NCBI RefSeq assembly: GCF_016924645.1
Contig: NZ_JAFFJV010000001.1
Span: 62,001-126,000 of the forward strand
DNA length: 64,000 bases
From: Rufibacter psychrotolerans
GTDB lineage: Bacteria > Bacteroidota > Bacteroidia > Cytophagales > Hymenobacteraceae
Direction: 5' to 3'
A program made the position numbers and the translations under genes. Each line of letters begins with the position of its first letter. Position 1 is the first letter of the stretch. The notes beneath the pieces were generated by a model. The model was not told where the DNA came from, searched no databases, and worked only from the letters and a program-made list of their open reading frames with translations. Of the stretch, positions 8,100 to 16,421 are shown in pieces.

Positions 8100-9119
8100 A
8101 TGACTACCCATCTTTCTACCCCTTCCTGCCTGGTGCTGGGCGCTACCGGCGCTATTGGCTACGCCCTCACCAAAGAACTCCTGAGCCGCAAGTTCGCGGT
8201 AACCGTGCTGGCCCGTGATCCCGCCAAAGCAAGGCGCCTGTTTGGCCCTGCCGAAGGCCTTGAGATTCTAAAGGGAGACGCCCTCTCGGCCCCCGAGGTG
8301 CTGGCGGCGGCCCAGGGCAAGCAGTTGGTGGTACACGCTGTGAATTACCCTTACCACCAGTGGGAACAGTACATGAAACCGGTGACCCAAAACATTCTGG
8401 ACGCGGCTTCCGCCGAAGGGGCCACCCTGCTGTTCCCCGGAAACGTGTACGCCTACGGAAACGCTACCCAGCCCATCCGGGAAACCGATGCGCCCCACCC
8501 AACCACCCAAAAAGGCCGGCTGCGCCTCCAGCTGGAACAGCAACTGGAAGCAGCCACGCAGGCGGGTGCCCTGCGGGTAGTCAACGTACGCCTCCCCGAT
8601 TTCTGGGGACCCAACGTGACCAATGCTGGTTTCGCGCCTATTTTTGAGGGAGCGCTGCAAAAGAAGGCCATGCCCTGGCTGGTAAACGCCGACATTCCGC
8701 ACCAACTGGCCTACACGCCAGATGCCGCCCGGTTTATGGTAGAGGCGGCTTTGGCACCCTTGCCCGGCGCCTATACCGTGCTCAACTACGCCAGCCAGAC
8801 CGTGCCCAGCATGCGCCACTGGTTCCACCAGGTTGCCCAGGTTGCCGGAGGCGCCGCGCAGGTGCGGGTGTACCCCAAAGTGCTGTTCAGGGTGCTGGGC
8901 TGGTTCCAACCCGTGATGCGCGAACTAGAGGAAATGCTCTATCTGTTTGAGCACACCGTGGTGCTGGACGACTCGCTGCGCCGGCAACAGTTCCCCCATT
9001 TCAGGGAAACCGATCCGGAGGAAGCCATCAGGACCACCCTGGCCTGGTTCGCTGAAAACCGGCTGAAATCCGGAAAACAGGCCCAAAACAGCAGGCCAAT
9101 TCAAATAGCGACAGCTTGA
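8100..9119 (+). CDS. NAD-dependent epimerase/dehydratase-family protein (extended/atypical SDR)
   Basis: 339 residues with the Rossmann motif GATGAIG at 14-20 and an NAD(P)-binding profile (VTVLARDPAKARRLFG). The usual SDR Tyr-x3-Lys is not obvious: the segment GNVYAYGNAT occupies the place of the Tyr region, so this looks like an atypical SDR, possibly non-catalytic or a nucleotide-sugar/isoflavone-reductase-like enzyme. Substrate unknown. The last ~25 codons (ENRLKSGKQAQNS...) overlap a half-copy of the 36-bp palindrome at 9074-9089, suggesting the C terminus has been remodelled by repeat sequence. Confidence 0.75.
   Translation: MTTHLSTPSCLVLGATGAIGYALTKELLSRKFAVTVLARDPAKARRLFGPAEGLEILKGDALSAPEVLAAAQGKQLVVHAVNYPYHQWEQYMKPVTQNILDAASAEGATLLFPGNVYAYGNATQPIRETDAPHPTTQKGRLRLQLEQQLEAATQAGALRVVNVRLPDFWGPNVTNAGFAPIFEGALQKKAMPWLVNADIPHQLAYTPDAARFMVEAALAPLPGAYTVLNYASQTVPSMRHWFHQVAQVAGGAAQVRVYPKVLFRVLGWFQPVMRELEEMLYLFEHTVVLDDSLRRQQFPHFRETDPEEAIRTTLAWFAENRLKSGKQAQNSRPIQIATA
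9074..9089. repeat. Half-copy of the 36-bp palindrome inside a coding end
   Basis: AAAACAGGCCCAAAAC, an exact right arm with no matching left arm, within the C-terminal codons of the SDR gene. A similar 35-nt stretch recurs at 9520-9554. Confidence 0.6.
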
Positions 9120-9176
9120 GGGGATTGCGCCTGGATTGGGGGATTGTTGCCAGAAACCTCTAGTCAGATGGAACGG

Positions 9177-9212
9177 GTTTATTGGGTGTTTTCCAAAAAT
9201 AAGCCTGAAAAG
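9177..9212. repeat. 36-bp palindrome family, copy 3
   Basis: Arms GTTTATTGGGTGTTTT and AAATAAGCCTGAAAAG; diverged but with the same 16-4-16 geometry, 57 nt after the SDR stop. Confidence 0.5.
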
Positions 9213-9519
9213 TGAGTTCGCTTACCAGATACCAGCGTCGCTGCCTCGGTCCGTTTCCAGGGTCTACGTTCTGGGTTTGGAAGTACCTGCTTTAGACGGT
9301 GGGAAGTTCACGCCTCACGGCAGTTGCAAACTGCCGCTATGGTAGGTCCAAGTCACAGACCTGAACCATGGGAAAAGAAGCATCAACTGGTGGAAACATT
9401 CCTCTTGCCGCCACTAAGAGGAAGTCCGCGTTGATGAAGCGTAGTTCAGGTTGTTGGTGAGAACTCCAACAATGGAGGCAACACCAACAACTTAACGGCG
9501 GCAAACGCCAACAACGGGG

Positions 9520-9554
9520 GCAAAATCCGGAAAACAGGCCAAAAACAGGCAGGC
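9520..9554. repeat. Direct repeat of the SDR gene end (other copy at 9062-9096)
   Basis: Shares AAATCCGGAAAACAGGCC and flanking CAGGC with 9062-9096, about 458 bp apart. It includes a palindrome right-arm relative (AAAACAGGCCAAAAAC, 9531-9546). Confidence 0.6.
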
Positions 9555-9623
9555 GGTAGCGGTGGGCTGGCAGTGGGTTTCCTCTGTAAACGGGAATGCG
9601 CCTCGTTTACCGTCCCAAGCAAA

Positions 9624-9654
9624 ACGCCGCTACAGGACTAGGCTTGCAGCGGCG
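9624..9654 (-). terminator. Possible terminator for the dienelactone hydrolase gene
   Basis: 8-bp stem ACGCCGCT/AGCGGCGT with a 15-nt loop; on the minus strand it ends in TTTT. It is 23 nt beyond the restored stop at 9677. Confidence 0.4.
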
Positions 9655-9676
9655 TGGTGCTAAGGTTGTTTTAGGG

Positions 9677-10470
9677 CTACTTTTTGAAAATCTCGGCGAA
9701 AAACAGCTTCATGGCTTCCCAGGAGCGGCGGTCGGCGGCGGCTTGGTAGGCAGCGCCTTTGCTGGGGTCTGAGCCCGCCTGCGGATTGGTAAACGCGTGC
9801 ACGGCACCGCTGTAGGCGATAAACTGGTAGTCTACCTTGGCCTCGTTCATCTCTTTAAAAAAAAGCCGTCCAGCTCGGCCTGGGGCACGAAGGGGTCAAT
9901 GGCACCATGCGCCACCAGGACTTTTGCCTTGATGTTGGCCGCATCGGCGGGATTGGGAGTGCCCAGGCCCCCGTGGAAACTGACCACCCCGGCCACCTGG
10001 GCCCCGCTGCGGGCCAGCTCCAGAACGGTGGTGCCGCCAAAGCAATAGCCAATGGCGGCTACCCGGGCGGCATCAACGTTGGGCTGCTTCTTTAATTGGG
10101 CAAGGCCGGCGTTCACCCGCTGGCGCAGCAACGGAATGTTGTTCTTGTACTTGCCCGACTCGGCCCCCATCGCCTGAGGGGTTGTGGGCCTTACGCCCTT
10201 GCCGTAGATATCGGCCGCAAAGGCCACGTACCCCATTCGGGCCAGCTGGTCGCACCGCTGTCTGGTGTAATCACTGATGCCTTTCCACTCGTGCACCACC
10301 AGCACGGCCGGTAGTTTCCCTTTCCTGGAGGCGTCATAGGCCAGGTAGCCCTCCAGGGTGGTGTTGCCCTCGCGGTACTCCACCAGTTGGGTTTTGATGT
10401 TCTGCCCCTGGGCCGAAAGGTGCGCCGCGGCAGAAAGCAGTAGGACGAGAGCGAGCAAAAGTTTTTTCAT
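9677..10470 (-). pseudogene. Dienelactone hydrolase-family protein, frameshifted at a homopolymer
   Basis: A signal peptide (start 10470, MKKLLLALVLLLSAAAHLSAQ) precedes an alpha/beta-hydrolase with nucleophile motif IGYCFGG and the Asp of AHGAIDPF. The frame then hits eight A (9857-9864 on the plus strand; T8 on the coding strand) and stops at 9847. Adding one T restores a further ~65 codons ending at 9677, including SGAVHAFTNPQAG with the third catalytic residue His. As written, the product lacks that His and the last helices. The interruption may be an assembly error, a true pseudogene or slippage. An AraC regulator gene lies upstream on the same strand. Confidence 0.8.
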
Positions 10471-10551
10471 ATAGAAGCACGTAAAGTTAGGTGGCAAATC
10501 AAATGGCGAAGGGGGACGCTGTTCACAAGCCAGAGAGCCGGCCAAGACAGG

Positions 10552-11574
10552 TTAGCCCTGCAACTGAGCCTGGTACTGGCTGGGCGAAACCCCGGTCCAT
10601 TTCCTGAACGTTCTTGAAAATACGCTGATTTCTGAAAAACCCAGCAAATACGCGATATCTGCCTTGGAGAGGTGGCGTTCTCTGAGGTAGAGCTGCGCCA
10701 GGTCCTTGCGGGTCTCGTTCAAGATGGCCTGAAAAGTGGTGTTTTCCTGCTGAAGTTTCAGCTGCAGGGACCGCACGCTCAGGTGCAGGTTCTGGGCCAC
10801 CACCTCCACCGCAGGAGCCTGGGCGGGCAGCAGTTTCATGAGTTCGGCCCCCACTAGGTAGGTAATGGAGTGCGTTTGCTGGTGCCTGGCCAGTAAAGTC
10901 TGCGCGTGCTGCTCAAAGATGCGGTACAGCTCCAGATTGGCCCCGCGCACGGGCAGCGCCAGGTCCTGCGGCCTGAACTTGAGGTAATTGGTGGGGCAGT
11001 CGAAGAGGAACTCGGTCTGGGGCAGCAGGCGGTGGTAGCCGCGAAGGTCTGCCGGGGCCGGAAAGGTAAAGCCTATCTGCAGCGGGGCTACCTGCTGGCA
11101 CGTCATCTGGCGCATGACCACGGTGAACAGGGCTACCATTTTGTCAATGGTGTAGCGGGTCTCGGGCGCCCAGGGTACCAGGAACTCCAGGGTAAAGGTG
11201 GCTTTGGTGGGGTGATAGCGCAACCGGGTGGCATCACAGAGCAGCGCCTGGTACTGGCCGCATTTCTCCATGGCCTTGCCCAGGGTGGGCGCGTGCATCA
11301 TGACGTAGGCCACCGTGCTGGCCGCCTGCGGCTGAAACCGTTCGCCGGCCAGCAACCCGAACTGCTCATTGCCCGTCTGGTCCAGAATGGCCCGCCAGAG
11401 CCGGTTCTGGGCACTGAACGGGACGCGGGCTTCCCAGTCGGCCAGCACGGTGGGGTCCAGGTTGGCTGCCTGGCACAGGGCGGCATTGTCCAGGCCCTCT
11501 TCCTGGGTGATTTGCAGCGTCATGTTCAGGAGCTGCACCGAGATAGTGGGTTCTTGGCGGGGTAGGGTAGGCAT
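10552..11574 (-). CDS. AraC-family regulator with arabinose-binding-like N domain
   Basis: 340 residues. Residues ~20-200 match the AraC_arabinose_N-type domain of OruR/ArgR-like regulators (TLQITQEEGLDNAALCQAA, then FGLLAGERFQPQA and MMHAPTLGKAMEKC). Residues ~240-338 hold two helix-turn-helix units; the second, SKADIAYLLGFSEISVFSRTFRKWTG, is a textbook AraC recognition region, followed by SPSQY. It lies 81 nt upstream of the dienelactone hydrolase gene in the same orientation, so that gene is a likely target or operon partner. The effector is unknown. Confidence 0.88.
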   Translation of the reverse strand: MPTLPRQEPTISVQLLNMTLQITQEEGLDNAALCQAANLDPTVLADWEARVPFSAQNRLWRAILDQTGNEQFGLLAGERFQPQAASTVAYVMMHAPTLGKAMEKCGQYQALLCDATRLRYHPTKATFTLEFLVPWAPETRYTIDKMVALFTVVMRQMTCQQVAPLQIGFTFPAPADLRGYHRLLPQTEFLFDCPTNYLKFRPQDLALPVRGANLELYRIFEQHAQTLLARHQQTHSITYLVGAELMKLLPAQAPAVEVVAQNLHLSVRSLQLKLQQENTTFQAILNETRKDLAQLYLRERHLSKADIAYLLGFSEISVFSRTFRKWTGVSPSQYQAQLQG

Positions 11575-11614
11575 GGCTTAAAGGTAGCCAATTGCCGCTT
11601 ATTCTGCCAGCGGC

Positions 11615-12442
11615 TTAGAACCGGAGCGAGGCGCTGAGGCCCGTTTGCCCCCGCTGCCAGCTGGGAGTCACCAGCCACCTGGGTTTGGTGAGCTTCCCCT
11701 TCAGCTGGTGGTAGCCCCAAAAGGTGGCCTTGCCGGTGAGGTAGCCCACTGCCGCGCCCGCCAGCACATCAGATGCCCAGTGCTTGTTGTCATGGATGCG
11801 GGACAGGCCCACCAGGGTAGCCACCCCGTAGGCCACCTGCGGCACCCAGCGGCTGTCTCGGTACACCGAGGCGATGGCGGTAGCGGCCGCGAAGGCGTTG
11901 GAGGTGTGCGAAGACGGAAAAGACGTGTTCTTGCCGTCGCCATCGGCGCCCTCAAACAGTTGGTTGTCATTGGTGGTGCTGGGCCGGTGCCGCTGAAACG
12001 CTTTCTTGAGCTGGTCGGTGAGGAGGGAGTTGGCGTAAAGGCTGCCCAGGCCCACCAGGGCCGCCTCCCGCATCTTGGGGCGCTTGGCCAGAGCCCCAAT
12101 GGTGAACATGGTGGCAAAGGTGGCGTGCAGCGGAACGGCGGTGCCCATGGGCTCCACCAGGCGGGCCGTGCCGTTGGAAAGGGCGGTTCGGTTGGCCTGC
12201 GTCAGTTTGTGGATGGACCGGTCAAATTGCTGGTAAGAAGCAATGAACAGGCCCGTGGCCACCAGGGCCGAAGAAGACCGCAGCAAGAGCCGCCGGTGTT
12301 TCTTGGCCCAGGAGAGTTCTGGTTTAGGTGGGGAAAAGGTGGTGTCAGAAAAGGACCTAACCGTATCTGGCGGAAGCATGGCCGCCGACCCGGTTGTTCT
12401 CAGCACGAACAGCAGCGCTAGAACCAGCAGGAGTGAACGCAT
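11615..12442 (-). CDS. PAP2-family membrane phosphatase
   Basis: 275 residues with a signal/anchor at the N terminus and a PAP2 domain. All three catalytic motifs are present: KKAFQRHRP (motif 1, near 136), FPSSHTSNAFA (motif 2, where Ser replaces the usual Gly of PSGH, a common variant) and SRIHDNKHWASD (motif 3). The family dephosphorylates lipid phosphates such as phosphatidate, undecaprenyl pyrophosphate or phosphatidylglycerophosphate, and which one applies cannot be told here. The N-terminal ~100 residues before motif 1 are longer than in minimal PAP2 proteins. Confidence 0.88.
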   Translation of the reverse strand: MRSLLLVLALLFVLRTTGSAAMLPPDTVRSFSDTTFSPPKPELSWAKKHRRLLLRSSSALVATGLFIASYQQFDRSIHKLTQANRTALSNGTARLVEPMGTAVPLHATFATMFTIGALAKRPKMREAALVGLGSLYANSLLTDQLKKAFQRHRPSTTNDNQLFEGADGDGKNTSFPSSHTSNAFAAATAIASVYRDSRWVPQVAYGVATLVGLSRIHDNKHWASDVLAGAAVGYLTGKATFWGYHQLKGKLTKPRWLVTPSWQRGQTGLSASLRF

Positions 12443-12668
12443 AAACGCTTAAAAGTGAAAAAGGGTATAAAGGGTAAGGTGTACCGGGGAGGTGATGTTA
12501 CTATTCTTATTTTTAAATGGAGCTCAACTCCTGTGAAGCACAGAGGACTCCCCCCTAGAACCGGCAGTATACCACTCGAACGAATTGTCTATCAGGATAT
12601 TGGCTACGGTGGAATGAAAAAAGAAGAGGCGGAAGGGGCGCTGAGGCGTTTTGGATCATCCTGAAACG

Positions 12669-12701
12669 CAAAAAGCCCTTGCCACGGGGGCAAAGGCTTT
12701 T
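12669..12701 (-). terminator. Bidirectional-looking hairpin, terminator of the DUF2059 gene
   Basis: AAAAGCCCTTGCC pairs with GGCAAAGGCTTTT around ACGGG, with one internal mismatch. On the minus strand it follows the stop at 12737 by about 35 nt. The 294-nt gap it occupies holds no convincing gene. Confidence 0.6.
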
Positions 12702-12736
12702 ATAAAGTCCGGGTCACCGGTAACTAGTGCAAAGGC

Positions 12737-13201
12737 TTAGTTATCGCCCTGCATCTTTTTCTGAATGGCTTGCTGCAGTTCCATCATGTGCGGCTCTACC
12801 TTTGACTGCCCAATCTGGGCGCTCTTCATGGTAATGGTGGTCTGCTTGGCGGCCAGCTTTTTACCGGTTGGGGTTTGGTAAAAGGTATTCATGTCTTTCA
12901 GCTCCTTCTCGGTGAATTCATCCATGTAGAGCTTGATCAGATCTTCCTTAACGGCATCCCAGTTCATGTACTTAGAGAAGAAAGAGCGCACTTCCACCTC
13001 GGCGGCTTTCATGGCAGGTACCTGCTCCATTTGCATGGTCAGCATCTGCTGCAGGTTGTCGTCAATGGTTTTGGGGCTGCCCATGGTCAGGAGCAGGGTT
13101 TCGGCCGCTTTGTAGTGGCTGCTTTGGGGCTGAGTCTGTGCCGTAGCACTGCCTACTGCAACCAACAGCAGGACCACCCACACGGATAAGAATTTTTTCA
13201 T
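12737..13201 (-). CDS. DUF2059-containing secreted protein
   Basis: Start placed at 13201, which begins a clean signal peptide (MKKFLSVWVVLLLVAVGSATAQ); 154 residues. The mature part is all-helical and contains the DUF2059 core: WDAVKEDLIKLYMDEFTEKELKDMNTFYQTPTGKKL, i.e. the conserved FTxxEL, FYxTPxGKK signature. DUF2059 proteins are small periplasmic proteins of unknown function; no enzymatic residues are recognisable. Transcribed alone, with a hairpin after it and a Nudix gene divergently upstream. Confidence 0.85.
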   Translation of the reverse strand: MKKFLSVWVVLLLVAVGSATAQTQPQSSHYKAAETLLLTMGSPKTIDDNLQQMLTMQMEQVPAMKAAEVEVRSFFSKYMNWDAVKEDLIKLYMDEFTEKELKDMNTFYQTPTGKKLAAKQTTITMKSAQIGQSKVEPHMMELQQAIQKKMQGDN

Positions 13202-13360
13202 TGGAAAAAGAATATTTGCTCCTAAATACGTATTTGCGGGCAGAATAACCACCACCGGGGTTTATTTATTTTGCCCCAGGGGTGCCTTAACCGGGGCCAA
13301 CGGCATCCGTAGGAGGGGAAGAAGCAAGCCCCCGGGCCCCCATACCCTAACCGCATACCC

Positions 13361-13897
13361 ATGAAGATAACCAAGAAAGAAACCGCCTACCAGGGCTTTT
13401 ACCGCCTGCAAGTATTCACCGTAGAAGACCAGGGCAAAGAGTTTACCCGCGAGGTGTTCCAGACCGGCCAGGCCGCCGCCGCCCTGGTGTATGACACCCA
13501 AAAGCAGAAATTCATCTTTGTCAAGCAGTTCAGGCCAGCCGTGGAGCAGGACCTGGTGGAAACGGTGGCCGGCATGCTGGACAGCAAAGACGAAAAGCCC
13601 GAAACGGCCATTAAACGCGAAATTGAGGAAGAGATAGGCTACGCCGTAGATCACCTGCAGCCCATCCATGCGTTCTATCCTTCGCCGGGCGCCTTCTCAG
13701 AAAAGATCTACCTGTTCTATGCCGAAGTAAGCCACAAGGTGGGCGAGGGCGGCGGCAAGGAAGACGAGAACGAAGCCATCCACACCCTGGAACTGACCGC
13801 CGATGAACTGGTGAAGCACACCTTCATTGACGGAAAAACCATTCTGGCCATAGAGTGGGCCAAAACCCACGTACTGCCTAACCTGACCGGAAAATAG
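13361..13897 (+). CDS. NUDIX hydrolase (ADP-ribose / GDP-mannose pyrophosphatase-like)
   Basis: 178 residues with a Nudix box ending REIEEEIGY (residues ~87-95). Reading back, Gly and the first Glu are separated by six rather than five residues (GMLDSKDE), so the box is slightly lengthened. The overall layout (FVKQFRPAVEQDLVETVAGML) is that of NudF/NudK-type enzymes that split nucleoside-diphosphate sugars, with Glu/Arg positions for Mg and diphosphate binding. It is the first of a run of stress-type genes. Exact substrate unknown. Confidence 0.85.
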   Translation: MKITKKETAYQGFYRLQVFTVEDQGKEFTREVFQTGQAAAALVYDTQKQKFIFVKQFRPAVEQDLVETVAGMLDSKDEKPETAIKREIEEEIGYAVDHLQPIHAFYPSPGAFSEKIYLFYAEVSHKVGEGGGKEDENEAIHTLELTADELVKHTFIDGKTILAIEWAKTHVLPNLTGK

Positions 13898-14091
13898 TTG
13901 GGAGAAGAGGGCCCGCGCCTCCGCCAGCGGGGAGAGCGCCCGCCGGTCTAGGCCAAGCCATAGGAGAAACCAACCGCCTGGGGCAGGATAGCCAGCGGGC
14001 AGCCTAAAGTGGCGCAGAACCTTAACTCTCCGGGCCGGCTCCCGTAAACAGGTACTCAAGTTTGTTGTATTACCTTAAACCTGACGATACG

Positions 14092-14637
14092 ATGGAAGAG
14101 CAAAATAAAGACCAAGGAACGCCCCAGATGAGCGGGTCTGGCAGCAATAACAGCCAGGACGGAAACCGTGGAGAGGGCGTATTCGCAGACCACAACTACG
14201 GCACCAAGGCAGAGGGCGGCAACACCGCCAACTATGACGCCGACGGCAACTTTGTAGATGACAACGGCAAGCAGGACTACGGCACGCCCCACGTGGACAT
14301 CAACGGCGGCGGCGACGTGCAGGGCCGCCGCGGCGGCGGGTATGGCGAGAAAGACATGCAGCTGGGCAAACACCCCAACGAGGGCAAGATGCAATCCAAG
14401 CACGATGCAGAAAGTGACAAAGATACGGGACACGGCACCCACGCGGGCGGCCTGGGCGACAGCCACAGCGGCTTCAAAGGCAACCACAACGGCAACGACG
14501 GTACCGGCGGCGGCCGCAGCAGCGGGCATGCCGGCCACGGCGGCGACCCCGATGACCAGAAGTACTCCCCCAACAAAGGCGGAAAAGACGATAACAATGA
14601 CCCCAACGTAGCGGGCAGAGGTTCTAAGAACTACTAA
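14092..14637 (+). CDS. Gly/Asp/Asn/His-rich intrinsically disordered protein
   Basis: 181 residues from the ATG at 14092 (an in-frame ATG at 14062 would add 10 residues). No recognised domain, membrane segment or signal. Composition is extreme: nearly all Gly, Asp, Asn, Ser, Lys and His with hardly a hydrophobic residue. Patches such as NGGGDVQGRRGGGYGEKD and HGTHAGGLGDSHSGFKGN recur loosely. Such proteins are usually hydrophilins linked to drying or osmotic stress; the His/Asp clusters could also bind metals. A second short disordered protein ending in -NNY lies 4 kb on (this one ends -KNY). Function unknown. Confidence 0.7.
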   Translation: MEEQNKDQGTPQMSGSGSNNSQDGNRGEGVFADHNYGTKAEGGNTANYDADGNFVDDNGKQDYGTPHVDINGGGDVQGRRGGGYGEKDMQLGKHPNEGKMQSKHDAESDKDTGHGTHAGGLGDSHSGFKGNHNGNDGTGGGRSSGHAGHGGDPDDQKYSPNKGGKDDNNDPNVAGRGSKNY

Positions 14638-14650
14638 CCTGCGCAGCCCG

Positions 14651-14695
14651 GCAAGGCCTGTCTCTTCTCAGGAGGAGACAGGCCTTGCTGTTTTT
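14651..14695 (+). terminator. Rho-independent terminator
   Basis: A perfect 14-bp stem (14651-14664 with 14675-14688), GC-rich, followed by GTTTTT. Its T tract is the first part of palindrome copy 4. Confidence 0.85.
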
Positions 14696-14725
14696 GGGCT
14701 GTTCTGCCAAAAACCGGCCTAAAAC
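14690..14725. repeat. 36-bp palindrome family, copy 4
   Basis: Arms GTTTTTGGGCTGTTCT and AAAACCGGCCTAAAAC around GCCA. It starts inside the T tract of the preceding terminator. Confidence 0.75.
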
Positions 14726-14844
14726 CCACCGGCTTAAACACAGCGCCCTCCGCAATTTATCCGTAGAAAGGCTGAGTTGCCCCACCCGTAGCCCACCCAA
14801 AACCCGGCTATAGTGGGGCGGCTGTCACCCAGGAACCCCGTGCC

Positions 14845-16416
14845 ATGAGCCTAGAAGAATACAACCAGAAACGACACTTTGACCAGACCCCCGAACCCGA
14901 ATGGAAGGAAACCAAGGGCAAGGGAGCGCTCCGGTTTGTGGTGCACCGGCACCAGGCCTCCAAACTGCACTATGATTTCCGGCTGGAGCTGGGCGGCGTG
15001 CTCAAAAGCTGGGCCGTTCCCAAAGGTCCCTCCCTAAACCCCGCCCACAAACGCCTGGCCGTGGCGGTGGAAGACCATCCCTTTAGTTACCGTACCTTTG
15101 AGGGCGACATCCCCGAAGGGAATTACGGCGCCGGCCACGTAGCCATCTGGGACCAAGGTACCTTGCACGCCGTGGGCACCACCGCCCGCGCTGCCGGTGA
15201 AAAGCAGCTATTACAGGAACTGGCCCAAGGTAACCTGCACTTCAGGCTGGAGGGCGAAAAACTGCAGGGCGAATTCTCCCTGGTGAAAATGAAAGGCCGG
15301 CAGCAAGACGCCTGGCTGCTCCTGAAAAAGCAGGACCAGTTCGCCACCGAGGAGGACTACAATGCCGAGGACTACGTGCCGGGGACAACGGCAGCGGCCC
15401 CCAGAAAAGCGCCGGCAAAGAAAGCTGCCCCTACCAAGGCCGACGTGGCAAGCGCCCCCACCCAAAAAGCGACCAAATCTTCAAAAACAGCCCTAAAACA
15501 GAAACCAGAAACCAGTGAATTCACCCTGGAGCTGGACGGGCACCAGGTACCCATCAGTAACCCAGATAAGCTGTATTGGCCGGAGGAAGGCATCACCAAA
15601 AAAGACCTGGTGCTCTACTATCAGGCCATGGCCCCCGTGCTGTTGCCTTACCTGCAAGACCGGCCCCAGTCGTTGCTCCGGCACCCCAATGGCACTACCA
15701 AACCGGGCTTCTTCCAGAAAGACGCGGGGGAGCAGGCGCCTGATTGGGTAGAGACCATCACCATCACGGCAGCGTCAACGGGCAAGGACGTGGCGTACCT
15801 GGTCTGCCAGAACAACGCCACCCTGGCCTACCTCAACAACCTGGGCTGCATTCAGCTGAACCCCTGGAACGCCCGTCGGTCACACCTGGACCAGCCCGAT
15901 TACCTGGTGCTGGACTTGGACCCCGGTGAGAACACCTACGACGAGGTAGTGGAGACCGCCCTGGTGGCCAAACAAATGCTGGACGAGCTGGAGATTCCGG
16001 TGTACGCCAAGACCTCGGGGGCCACGGGCATGCACCTGTACGTGCCTTTAGGGGCCCGCTGGCCGTTTGAGCCGGTGAAGGAACTGGCCCACCTGCTGGC
16101 CCAGCGGGTGCACCAGCAACTGCCCAAACTTACCAGCCTGGAGCGCAGCCCCAAGGAGCGCCGGCACCAGATCTACCTGGACTACCTGCAGAACGCCACC
16201 GCCCAGACCATTGCGGCACCGTACAGCGTGCGGCCCCGGCCGGGCGCTCCCGTTTCCACGCCCCTGGACTGGAAAGAAGTAAAAACCGGATTGCACCCTT
16301 CGCAGTTTACCATACACAACGTGCCTGCGCGGGTGAAAAAGCGGGGCGACCTCTTTCAACCGGTGCTGGGCGAAGGCCTTGACGTGGCCGCGTACCTGAA
16401 AAAACTCAAAACCTAA
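14845..16416 (+). CDS. ligD: LigD-type NHEJ protein with only phosphoesterase and polymerase domains
   Basis: 523 residues. Residues ~10-160 are the LigD 3'-phosphoesterase, with His36, His42, Asp44, Arg46 (LHYDFRLE), His78 and Tyr82 all in place. Residues ~230-520 are the archaeo-eukaryotic primase-type polymerase, with the DxD of LDLDPGE and KTSGATGMHLYVPL. Between them is a ~45-residue Lys/Ala/Pro-rich, histone-H1-like linker. The central ATP-dependent ligase domain of full LigD is missing altogether. The protein could trim and fill broken DNA ends with a ligase and Ku encoded elsewhere; neither is in the window. The SDR gene begins 5 nt downstream. Confidence 0.9.
   Translation: MSLEEYNQKRHFDQTPEPEWKETKGKGALRFVVHRHQASKLHYDFRLELGGVLKSWAVPKGPSLNPAHKRLAVAVEDHPFSYRTFEGDIPEGNYGAGHVAIWDQGTLHAVGTTARAAGEKQLLQELAQGNLHFRLEGEKLQGEFSLVKMKGRQQDAWLLLKKQDQFATEEDYNAEDYVPGTTAAAPRKAPAKKAAPTKADVASAPTQKATKSSKTALKQKPETSEFTLELDGHQVPISNPDKLYWPEEGITKKDLVLYYQAMAPVLLPYLQDRPQSLLRHPNGTTKPGFFQKDAGEQAPDWVETITITAASTGKDVAYLVCQNNATLAYLNNLGCIQLNPWNARRSHLDQPDYLVLDLDPGENTYDEVVETALVAKQMLDELEIPVYAKTSGATGMHLYVPLGARWPFEPVKELAHLLAQRVHQQLPKLTSLERSPKERRHQIYLDYLQNATAQTIAAPYSVRPRPGAPVSTPLDWKEVKTGLHPSQFTIHNVPARVKKRGDLFQPVLGEGLDVAAYLKKLKT
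15484..15499. repeat. Palindrome-like half arm within the ligD linker
   Basis: AAAACAGCCCTAAAAC matches the right arm of the 36-bp family and is translated as part of the Lys-rich linker. No left arm. It could be chance. Confidence 0.35.
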
Positions 16417-16421
16417 GACTT

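Larger units (their letters stand above)
9120..9676. other. Intergenic region with repeat debris
   Basis: About 560 bases with no convincing gene; a 69-codon frame at 9136-9345 has no recognisable features. It contains palindrome copy 3 (9177-9212), a small perfect stem around GGCAGTTGCAAACTGCC near 9321, an Asn/Gly-rich tandem-like stretch (CAACACCAACAAC / CAAACGCCAACAAC, 9479-9515), and a direct repeat of the SDR gene end at 9520-9554. Confidence 0.5.

Noticed and set aside
9136..9345. 69-codon frame after the SDR gene
   Set aside because: It overlaps palindrome copy 3 and a small hairpin, and its translation resembles no protein.
9368..9463. 31-codon frame starting at an ATG in the 9.4 kb gap
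   Set aside because: Too short and low in features; it is embedded in repeat debris.
12455..12664. 69-codon frame between PAP2 and the DUF2059 gene
   Set aside because: It has no recognisable domain, an odd composition and runs into a terminator hairpin; it lies in the shared upstream/downstream gap of two minus-strand genes.
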